From contig JAUMXD010000032.1 in NCBI GenBank assembly GCA_030529305.1, positions 1 to 15,067 of the forward strand: a DNA stretch of 15,067 bases, written 5' to 3'. Under the pieces are notes generated by a model that saw only the letters and a list, made by a program, of their open reading frames with translations, searched no databases and was not told where the DNA came from. The translations under genes and the position numbers were made by a program. The first letter of the stretch is position 1, and the number at the start of each line of letters is the position of its first letter. Positions 9,181 through 15,067 of the stretch are shown here, piece after piece. Source of the stretch: Allobrachymonas sp. (GTDB lineage Bacteria; Pseudomonadota; Gammaproteobacteria; Burkholderiales; Burkholderiaceae).

Positions 9181-9306
9181 GCGGCTGCGTTGTTGGCAGG
9201 CAGCTGGCGCACCGCAGTAAACCAGCCGCCAGACCATGCGCCCGCCATCGCTCCTTTGGCCTGCATGCCGCCAACCCCTGTGTGCCCTTGGCCCTGACCA
9301 ATCCCT

Positions 9307-10314
9307 TTACCAACTGGGCGGATCGGGTACGTAGCGGCGCGGCGCCGGTTCGGGGAAAGGTTGCGGCCGCACTGGCGGCTGCCAGCCGTAATCGGGGATG
9401 ATGCCCCGCGCCCGCAGGTTCTCTTCACTGTCGTAGCGGATGCGCACGATCTGATCGGGCCGACTGCTGCGACGCACAAAGGTGGTGTAGCCCACGGCCG
9501 AATCTTCGCGCCTGCCGTGGCCCGTGCCCAGCCGCGAACCGTAGGGCACAGGCGCAGACTTGGCCGCGCGCTCGCCATCACGCAGGCCGCTGGCGGCCTC
9601 GGCCTGCGGAGCGCGGGAGCCCTGGGCATGGCCGATCAGCGCATCTTCGCCGTACTCATACGCTGGCTCCGCATTCAGCCAGGGTTGCGGGCGCACAATG
9701 GGTGGCGCGGCCTGCTCGCGATACAGCGCCACGCCAATCACCCCCACGTGCGCTGGCCGGCCGGTGCGGGCTGCGTAAGAACGGGGCAGCGAGGTGAAAT
9801 GAAAAGCCGCCACTTCCTGATCGTTTTTGCGCCAGCCGGTGATGGTGTGCCACTGCCCCACATCCAGCACATAGCCGCTTTGCCGCACCGAGGCCGTTTG
9901 CCCCGTGATGACGTTCACGCCATCGACCGACACCACCGCCTCGACCCGCCCGGGCGCGAAACGGGGGTGCCCCATGATGGCGATGCCGTAACGCGCACCG
10001 GGCCGACCCGCCACCCAATACTCGCCCCGGTGGCGGTAAACGGGCAGCTCGCGGCCACTGTCGCGGTCGATGATGCGCACCCGCGCCACAGGGCCATGCA
10101 CGTAGGGGGCAACAGGCACAGGCGCTGGCGCGGCGGATGGGTAGCTGCCGGGGTAAGCCTCAATCTGCGCACAAGCCGTTTGCGAAAGGCCCGCCAGCAG
10201 CAGGGGCAGCAGCGCCCTGCGCCAGTTTTTGCTGGCTTTGGCCGGGTGCGACGAACGATGCGCCTGTAGCGGCTGACGCAGCGCTTGCTGGGGATTTGAA
10301 GCGGGGTGTTGCAT
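9307..10314 (-). CDS. Exported protein of unknown function
   Basis: With the start at 10314-10312 the product has 335 residues. An n-region rich in Arg, Lys and Gln precedes the hydrophobic core ALLPLLLAGLSQTACA and a likely signal peptidase I site after ACA (about residue 49). There is no good lipobox. The mature N-terminal half has a conserved-looking segment (VEAVVSVDGVNVITGQTA, then GYVLDVGQWHTITGWRK and HVGVIGVALY), probably a beta-rich domain. The C-terminal 130 residues are Pro/Arg/Ala-rich. I believe similar proteins occur beside ECF sigma genes in related bacteria but cannot name a family. The more upstream ATG at 10320 is disfavoured because AAGGAG lies only 2 bases before it, and 8 bases before the one chosen. 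Confidence 0.75.
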   Translation of the reverse strand: MQHPASNPQQALRQPLQAHRSSHPAKASKNWRRALLPLLLAGLSQTACAQIEAYPGSYPSAAPAPVPVAPYVHGPVARVRIIDRDSGRELPVYRHRGEYWVAGRPGARYGIAIMGHPRFAPGRVEAVVSVDGVNVITGQTASVRQSGYVLDVGQWHTITGWRKNDQEVAAFHFTSLPRSYAARTGRPAHVGVIGVALYREQAAPPIVRPQPWLNAEPAYEYGEDALIGHAQGSRAPQAEAASGLRDGERAAKSAPVPYGSRLGTGHGRREDSAVGYTTFVRRSSRPDQIVRIRYDSEENLRARGIIPDYGWQPPVRPQPFPEPAPRRYVPDPPSW

Positions 10315-10320
10315 GAGCAT

Positions 10321-10664
10321 CTCTCCTTTTCAAGGTTTTGTGAGGATGCTGACTGAAACGAAACTGCCCGGCAAACGGGGTTAAAACTGCACCGCCAAAG
10401 CGTAAACAGTTGCAACTGATTGGATCACTTGAATCACTTACAGAAGTTTGGGGCCTGTTTTTGAAGAGCGGAAACCAGCTCGGCTCACTCTTAAAAAGCA
10501 ACAATGCACACACTTATGCAGCACGCCCCCGCAAGGCGCACGATGCGATGCTTCAAGGCCTGATCGACTGCTTGATTGATCAACAGTTTGATTCAATAGC
10601 AACTGCGGTGCCCGTCACCCACAAGCACCTTAGCCTGGCCCACTGAATCTACAATGGCCCGCCT
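10321..10664. promoter_or_regulatory. Divergent intergenic region between the sigma module and dnaG
   Basis: These 344 bases separate two divergent transcription units, so both promoters should lie here. Visible structure: a perfect 12-base palindrome CAGTTGCAACTG (10407-10418); a direct repeat ATCACTT at 10424-10430 and 10433-10439; and TTGATTGATCAA (10572-10583), a 5-base dyad whose first half could be a -35 box for dnaG, with CAATAG (10594-10599) as a weak -10. Short open frames in it look non-coding. No ECF-type promoter could be assigned with confidence. Confidence 0.45.
10323..10328 (-). promoter_or_regulatory. Shine-Dalgarno AAGGAG of the exported protein
   Basis: AAGGAG is 8 bases before the ATG at 10314-10312 and only 2 bases before the ATG at 10320-10318, so it selects the downstream start. 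Confidence 0.75.
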
Positions 10665-12707
10665 ATGGCCATTCCGCACGGATTTATTCAAGAGTTGCTC
10701 ACCCGCGTCGATGTGGTTGACGTGGTGGGCCGCTACGTGCAGCTGAAAAAAGCCGGGGCCAATATGCAGGGCCTGTGCCCGTTTCATGGCGAAAAAACGC
10801 CCTCTTTTACTGTGAGCCCCAGCAAGCAGTTCTACCACTGCTTTGGCTGCGGCAAAAGCGGCGATGCCATCAATTTCTTGATGGAGCACAACGGCATGAG
10901 CTTTGTGGACGCCGTGCAGGAACTGGCCCAGCAATGCGGCCTGCAAGTGCCCGACGACCACGCCAGCCCGCAAGAGCGCGCCCGCGCCGAAGCGCGCCGC
11001 CAGCAGCAAGCCACCCTGGCCGATGTACAGGAAAAAGCCGCTGCCAGCTACAAAAAGCAGCTCAAGGCCAGCCCGCGCGCCATTGATTACCTGAAGCAGC
11101 GCGGCCTGAGCGGCGAAATTGCCGCCCGCTACGGCCTGGGCTATGCCCCGCCCGGCTGGCGCCACCTGAGCACGGTGTTTGCCGACTACACCGACCCACT
11201 GCTGGAAGAAAGCGGCCTAGTGATTCACCACGGCGAAGACGCCGCCAACCGGCCAGAAAGACAACAAGGGCAGCCAGGCCAGGAAGACAAGCGTTACGAC
11301 CGCTTTCGCGACCGCATCATGTTCCCGATCCGCAACGTCAAAGGCGTATGCATCGGCTTTGGCGGGCGCGTGCTGGGCGACGAAAAGCCCAAATACCTCA
11401 ACTCGCCCGAAACGCCCCTGTTCAGCAAAGGGCACGAGCTGTACGGCCTGTTCGAGGCGCGCACCGCCATGCGCCAGCACGGCTTTGCGCTCGTCACCGA
11501 AGGCTATATGGACGTGGTGGCTCTGGCACAAATGGATTTTGGCAACGCCGTGGCCACCTTGGGCACGGCCTGCACGCCCGAGCACGTGCGCAAGCTGTTT
11601 CGCTTCACCGATCACGTTGTCTTCAGCTTCGATGGCGATGCCGCCGGCCGCCGCGCCGCACGCAAGGCGCTGGATGCCGCCCTGCCCCATGCCACGGATA
11701 CGCGCAGCGTGAAGTTTTTGTTTTTGCCGCCCGAGCACGACCCCGACAGCTACATCCGCAGCTACGGCAAAGAGGCCTTTGCCGAGCAAATCCAGCAGGC
11801 CCTGCCATTGAGCCGCTTTGTGATCGAAGCCGCACAAGAAGGCTGCGACCCCAGCAGCACCGAGGGCCGTGCCCGCATGGCCAGCCTGGCCGCACCCATG
11901 TGGCAAGCCCTGCCCGATGGCATTTTCAAGCGGCAGCTTTTAGGTGAACTGGCCCAGCTGATTCACCTTTCGGCCGACGAGCTGCAAACCATGTGGGGCG
12001 GCCGCAGTGCCGCGCCTGCATCCCACAACACCCCGCCCGCCCAAGGCCGCCACCAGGGCCAGCCCAGCCACGACCCCGGCTGGCCCGATGGCTACGAAGC
12101 GCCTGCACCCTATGCCCAAGGCTTCGCGCCTGAGTTTGCCGGTCAGCAACGCCAATCGTGGTCATCACGGCCTTCATCGTCTGGCAGCATGCGCTTACGC
12201 GGGGCGAGCAAACACGGCGGCCACGCTGGCAACTGGCAACGCCCCCCCGAGCGCAGCAGCCGCATCAGCCTGCACACCCATGCCGACCACGTGCTGCGCT
12301 ATTTGCTAAGCGACACGCAGGCCTGGGATTGGCTCTCGCCCGCCGCGCACGAGGTGCTGCTGCACCAGCCCGCACCGCACGGGGCTTTCTTCGCCTGGAT
12401 CGAAAGCCAATACCTGCAACACGGCCCCCAGCCGTGGAGCGCCCTGCGCATTGCCTTGCAACAGCCCGATTGCGCCGATTTGCAGGCGCTGGCCGAACGC
12501 CTGATGCATTCCGACCACCGGCTGGTGGAGCCCGACCAGGGCGAATTTCTGCAGAACGTGCAGGCCCTGCATCTGCAAGAGCTGAAGCAGCAGCAGGCCA
12601 TGGCCTATGCCCAGCGCGATGTGGCACTGGCCGCCCAGCTGGGTGAGCAAATCCTGCAATTGCAGCAGGCGCAGCGAGCCGCTGGCCGCCAGAACGAGCC
12701 AAGCTAG
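10665..12707 (+). CDS. dnaG: DNA primase
   Basis: The 680-residue protein makes RNA primers for replication at the fork with DnaB helicase. The N-terminal CHC2 zinc domain has Cys38, His41, Cys59 and Cys62 (CPFHGEKTPSF, FYHCFGCGKSGD). The RNA polymerase domain has RFRDRIMFPI at 213-222. The Toprim fold has EGYMD at 279-283 and the metal-binding FDGDAAG at 322-328, with DPDSYI at 359-364. A Gly/Pro/Ser/Gln-rich linker (about 445-535) leads to the helical helicase-binding C-terminal domain. It is longer than E. coli DnaG, mainly in that linker and in a short Gln/Gly insertion near 195-208. The start matches the family (MAIPHGFIQELLTRVDVVDVV), although no good Shine-Dalgarno precedes it. The usual neighbours rpsU and rpoD are absent; hisC follows instead. 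Confidence 0.97.
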   Translation: MAIPHGFIQELLTRVDVVDVVGRYVQLKKAGANMQGLCPFHGEKTPSFTVSPSKQFYHCFGCGKSGDAINFLMEHNGMSFVDAVQELAQQCGLQVPDDHASPQERARAEARRQQQATLADVQEKAAASYKKQLKASPRAIDYLKQRGLSGEIAARYGLGYAPPGWRHLSTVFADYTDPLLEESGLVIHHGEDAANRPERQQGQPGQEDKRYDRFRDRIMFPIRNVKGVCIGFGGRVLGDEKPKYLNSPETPLFSKGHELYGLFEARTAMRQHGFALVTEGYMDVVALAQMDFGNAVATLGTACTPEHVRKLFRFTDHVVFSFDGDAAGRRAARKALDAALPHATDTRSVKFLFLPPEHDPDSYIRSYGKEAFAEQIQQALPLSRFVIEAAQEGCDPSSTEGRARMASLAAPMWQALPDGIFKRQLLGELAQLIHLSADELQTMWGGRSAAPASHNTPPAQGRHQGQPSHDPGWPDGYEAPAPYAQGFAPEFAGQQRQSWSSRPSSSGSMRLRGASKHGGHAGNWQRPPERSSRISLHTHADHVLRYLLSDTQAWDWLSPAAHEVLLHQPAPHGAFFAWIESQYLQHGPQPWSALRIALQQPDCADLQALAERLMHSDHRLVEPDQGEFLQNVQALHLQELKQQQAMAYAQRDVALAAQLGEQILQLQQAQRAAGRQNEPS

Positions 12708-12767
12708 GGCCTGTGCACCCGCCCTTGAGAGAGCCTTGCGCTTCAAAAATGCCGCAAGCCAAGGCCC
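12707..12767 (+). terminator. Possible stem-loop after dnaG, weak terminator candidate
   Basis: A nested structure begins at the last base of the dnaG stop. The outer arms GGGCCT (12707-12712) and AGGCCC (12762-12767) enclose CTTGCG (12735-12740) and CGCAAG (12753-12758) with a 12-base loop. There is no T-tract after it, so a classical rho-independent terminator is unlikely. It may only stabilise the mRNA end. Confidence 0.3.
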
Positions 12768-13012
12768 CAGCTGCCGCCACGCAACGATTGAGCAAGCTGG
12801 CAAAGCAGGCGGTGGCCTTTTGATTTCAACCCGCAAAGAAACGGCCCGCCGTCTTGCCCATTGCGCTGTGCCGCGCTGTCATCCGCATTGCTGTCGCACA
12901 CGCCCACTGGGCTTTCCAGCCACGCGACCCGCCTTGCAATCAGGGTTGCGCACGGGCCTCGCGTGCAATAATCAATCGGCGTTTTTCGTGCCTGCTTTTT
13001 CCGCATCCGCTC
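12708..13012. other. Non-coding gap between dnaG and hisC
   Basis: These 305 bases contain the stem-loop at the dnaG end and a candidate hisC promoter near the right side. Open frames here continue those of neighbouring genes or run antisense, and none resembles a protein I recognise. There is no his leader peptide rich in His codons. Confidence 0.5.
12946..12973 (+). promoter_or_regulatory. Candidate sigma-70 promoter of hisCB
   Basis: TTGCGC (12946-12951) and ATAATC (12968-12973) are separated by 16 bases, about 40 bases before the hisC ATG. The -35 is fair and the -10 approximate. The position fits a his transcription unit independent of dnaG. Confidence 0.4.
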
Positions 13013-14164
13013 ATGACCACACCCACTGATTTGCCCACCTGCATCCGCCCGGACGTGCGCGCCATGCAGGCCTACAAAGTCGCACAGGCCAGCGGCCTCA
13101 TCAAGCTGGACGCGATGGAAAACCCCTACCCCCTGCCCGCCACCTTGCAGCAAGCGCTGGGGCAGCGTCTGGCACAGGTGTCGATCAACCGCTACCCGGG
13201 CGAAGAAGCCCACGCCCTGCAACAGGCGCTGGCCGCGCATTACCAGGCCCCGGCTGATTACGGCGTGGTGCTGGGCAATGGCTCGGACGAGCTCATCACC
13301 CTGCTGGCCTTGAGTGTGCTCAAAACCGCACCGGCCTTGCTGCAACAAGGCGGCAGCAAACAGCCGCCCCGCCCCGCCACCATTCTGGCGCCGCAGCCCA
13401 GCTTCGTGATGTACCAGCTCACCGCGCAGCTGCTGGGCCTGCAATTCGTGGGCGTGCCTTTGCAGGCAGACTTCCATCTGGACGAAGCCGCCATGCTGGC
13501 GGCCATTGCACAGCACCGGCCCGAGCTGGTGTTTCTGGCCTATCCCAACAACCCCACCGGCACGCAATGGCAGGCCGCGAGCATGCGCCGCATCATCGCG
13601 GCCGTGGCCCGACACGGCGGCCTGGTGGTGGTGGACGAGGCCTATCACCCCTTTGCCCAAGCCACCTGGCTGGATGAAATCAAAGCCCACCCGCAAGCCA
13701 ATGCGCACGTGGTGGTCATGCGCACCATGAGCAAATTCGGCCTGGCCGGCGTGCGCTTGGGCTATCTGTTTGCGCAGCAAGATGTAGCGCATGAAATCGA
13801 CAAGGTGCGCCCCCCCTACAACGTGAGCGTACTCAACAGCAGCTGCGCCCTGTTCGCGCTGGAACATGCCCAGGTGTTTGCCGAGCAGGCTGCCGCCATC
13901 CGCGCCGAGCGCGCCCGCATTAAAGCCGACTTGGAGCAGCACCCGCAATTGCAGGTCTATCCCAGCCAGGCCAATATGGTGCTGGTGCGCTGCCTGGGCG
14001 CGCCAGATCAGGCCGCGCGGGCGCATGCGGGCATGCTTGCGCGCGGCGTGCTGGTCAAGAACGTTTCTACAATGCATCCCATGCTGGCCAATTGCCTGCG
14101 CCTGACCGTGGGCACGCCCGAAGAAAACACAGCCATGCTGGCCGCCCTCAAAGCCTCTTTATAG
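13013..14164 (+). CDS. hisC: Histidinol-phosphate aminotransferase
   Basis: This PLP-dependent fold-type I aminotransferase makes L-histidinol phosphate from imidazole acetol phosphate in histidine synthesis. The product is 383 residues from MTTPTDLPTCIRPDVRAM. Visible landmarks are LDAMENPYP at 32-40, GNGSDELI at 88-95, YPNNPTG at 177-183, DEAYHPF at 208-214 with the PLP-ring Asp, and TMSKFGLAGVRLGY at 238-251 with catalytic Lys241. A short Gln/Gly/Pro insertion (about 111-122) makes it slightly longer than usual. The frame is open upstream to about 12854, but that extension covers the promoter-like region and does not resemble HisC. hisB follows after 6 bases at most, so the two form an operon. 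Confidence 0.95.
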   Translation: MTTPTDLPTCIRPDVRAMQAYKVAQASGLIKLDAMENPYPLPATLQQALGQRLAQVSINRYPGEEAHALQQALAAHYQAPADYGVVLGNGSDELITLLALSVLKTAPALLQQGGSKQPPRPATILAPQPSFVMYQLTAQLLGLQFVGVPLQADFHLDEAAMLAAIAQHRPELVFLAYPNNPTGTQWQAASMRRIIAAVARHGGLVVVDEAYHPFAQATWLDEIKAHPQANAHVVVMRTMSKFGLAGVRLGYLFAQQDVAHEIDKVRPPYNVSVLNSSCALFALEHAQVFAEQAAAIRAERARIKADLEQHPQLQVYPSQANMVLVRCLGAPDQAARAHAGMLARGVLVKNVSTMHPMLANCLRLTVGTPEENTAMLAALKASL

Positions 14165-14170
14165 ATACGC

Positions 14171-14821
14171 ATGCACCTGCCTGCCATGCACACAACGGAC
14201 ATGATGACGGACATGACGCCCCCCACCCAAGCCGCCCGCAGCGCGCAAGTGAGCCGCCAAACGGCCGAAACCAATATCACGCTCACCCTCGATCTGGATG
14301 GCAGGGGCCAGGCCGATCTGCACACCGGCATCGGTTTTTTCGACCACATGCTGGAGCAAATTGCCCGCCACGGCTTGATTGACTTGCGCGTGCATTGCCA
14401 GGGCGACCTGCACATCGACGGTCACCACACCGTGGAAGACATCGGCATTGCGCTAGGGCAGGCGCTGGCCCGGGCCGTGGGCGACAAAAAAGGCATTGCG
14501 CGCTACGGCCATGCTTACGTGCCGCTGGACGAAGCCTTGAGCCGCGTGGTCATCGACCTGTCTGGCCGGCCGGGCCTGAGCTTTCACGCCGCCTTTACCA
14601 GCGGCATGATCGGCGCGCTCGATACGCAACTGGTGCAGGAGTTTTTCCAGGGTGTGGTCAATCACGCGGGCATGACGCTGCACATCGACAATCTGCGCGG
14701 CATCAACGCCCACCACCAGTGCGAAACCATCTTCAAAGCCTTTGGCCGCGCCCTGCGCATGGCTTTGACGCACGATCCGCGTAGCGCAGGCGTCGTCCCT
14801 TCAACCAAGGGTTGCTTGTAA
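14171..14821 (+). CDS. hisB: Imidazoleglycerol-phosphate dehydratase
   Basis: This Mn-dependent enzyme dehydrates imidazole glycerol phosphate to imidazole acetol phosphate, the substrate of HisC. The longest form has 216 residues. Motifs are [14 protein letters not shown] (55-68), the metal-binding [10 protein letters not shown] (83-92), NHAGMTLH (164-171) and [18 protein letters not shown] (178-195), with the family ending [11 protein letters not shown]. It is a monofunctional dehydratase without the phosphatase domain of enteric HisB. The start is uncertain: ATGs lie at residues 1, 6, 11, 12 and 15, with no clear Shine-Dalgarno. Family similarity begins near [13 protein letters not shown], and a start at residue 15 (14213) would give 202 residues, close to the usual length. 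Confidence 0.96.
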   Translation: MHLPAMHTTDMMTDMTPPTQAARSAQVSRQTAETNITLTLDLDGRGQADLHTGIGFFDHMLEQIARHGLIDLRVHCQGDLHIDGHHTVEDIGIALGQALARAVGDKKGIARYGHAYVPLDEALSRVVIDLSGRPGLSFHAAFTSGMIGALDTQLVQEFFQGVVNHAGMTLHIDNLRGINAHHQCETIFKAFGRALRMALTHDPRSAGVVPSTKGCL

Positions 14822-14873
14822 GCAAGCTATCCACAAAATGATTGGTACATATCAGCAGCGATTCGTACGCTTT

Positions 14874-14890
14874 CTTTTCTTATAGAAAAG
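14874..14890. repeat. AT-rich 7-bp hairpin after hisB
   Basis: CTTTTCT TAT AGAAAAG is a perfect inverted repeat about 50 bases past the hisB stop. It has no T-tract, so at most it is a weak 3' end stabiliser. A second small dyad, GCGATT A AATCGC, lies at 14958-14970. The 14822-15010 stretch is less GC-rich than the genes (25 of 60 at 14881-14940) and holds no gene I recognise. Confidence 0.35.
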
Positions 14891-15010
14891 GCTCATACGG
14901 GAATAAAGTGTACTTCTACTCCGAATGGACCATAGTAGGCACTGCGCCCATGAAGCTGCGATTAAATCGCCAGATATCTTGTTTTTGTAGTCTATTAGAG
15001 TTCCAGAAAC

Positions 15011-15040
15011 AAAAAACCCCATCCTTTTTGGGATGGGGTT
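15011..15040 (-). terminator. Rho-independent terminator of the rRNA operon
   Basis: Perfect 10-base arms AACCCCATCC (15015-15024) and GGATGGGGTT (15031-15040) enclose a 6-base loop. Read on the minus strand, the stem is followed by a T6 run (complement of 15011-15016). On the plus strand there is no T-tract. It therefore ends a transcript entering from the right, 13 bases after the 5S rRNA 3' end. It may also partly stop hisB transcripts coming the other way. Confidence 0.9.
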
Positions 15041-15053
15041 GGTGATGAATGTA

Positions 15054-15067
15054 GCCTGACGATGACC
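15054..15067 (-). rRNA. rrf: 5S rRNA, last 14 bases (cut by window edge)
   Basis: On the minus strand the edge reads GGTCATCGTCAGGC. This matches the 3' end of Burkholderiales 5S rRNA, which as I recall ends GTGAAAGTAGGTCATCGTCAGGC. The terminator directly downstream on the same strand supports the end of an rRNA operon. Only the 3' tip of the acceptor-like stem is visible, so the call rests on a short exact motif plus context. Confidence 0.78.

Noticed and set aside
9153..9629. N-terminal extension of the sigma factor frame
   Set aside because: It overlaps the exported-protein gene in another frame, is Arg/Pro-rich without ECF similarity, and the start at 9152 gives the normal ECF length.
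10410..10646. 78-codon open frame before dnaG
   Set aside because: No ribosome site, no recognisable similarity, and it covers the likely promoter region.
14842..15045. 67-codon open frame after hisB
   Set aside because: It runs through the rRNA terminator hairpin and has no ribosome site or recognisable domain.

Overview
The window is GC-rich chromosomal DNA. Its protein families, codon choice and 5S rRNA 3' end fit a betaproteobacterium of the Burkholderiales, most likely Comamonadaceae. This is judged from recalled family sequences, not from a search. No phage, insertion sequence, CRISPR array or tRNA was seen.

Positions 1-6885, all minus strand, hold a propionate catabolism operon read right to left: methylmalonyl-CoA mutase (scpA), its GTPase chaperone (meaB), the propionyl-CoA carboxylase carboxyltransferase subunit (pccB), an AT-rich gene of the uncharacterised DUF6615 family, and the biotin carboxylase subunit pccA, cut by the left edge. 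PCC makes methylmalonyl-CoA, the B12-dependent mutase converts it to succinyl-CoA, and MeaB protects and reactivates the mutase. No methylmalonyl-CoA epimerase or regulator is present in the window.

The anomaly is between pccB and pccA. The DUF6615 gene starts on the pccB stop codon and differs sharply from its neighbours in base composition. It ends inside a decayed second copy of the first codons of pccA. A further inverted copy of pccA codons 11-17 follows it. As RNA, that inverted copy could pair either with the decayed copy upstream or with the real pccA downstream, and the second pairing would loop out the pccA start codon. A 37-codon ORF runs through this structure and stops 14 bases before pccA. 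This is the best candidate in the window for something undescribed: either recombination debris around a horizontally acquired gene, or a coupling switch made from that debris.

Positions 6886-10314, minus strand, hold an exported protein of unknown function, an ECF sigma factor with an 18-bp perfect dyad just before its start, and a cysteine-free one-TM protein with C-terminal ankyrin repeats. The last two overlap by ATGA. Position suggests the ankyrin protein acts as an unconventional anti-sigma or sensor.

Positions 10665-14821, plus strand, hold dnaG (primase), then hisC and hisB. dnaG lacks its usual neighbours rpsU and rpoD. At the right edge, a strong minus-strand terminator and the last 14 bases of a 5S rRNA show that an rRNA operon ends here, convergent with hisCB.
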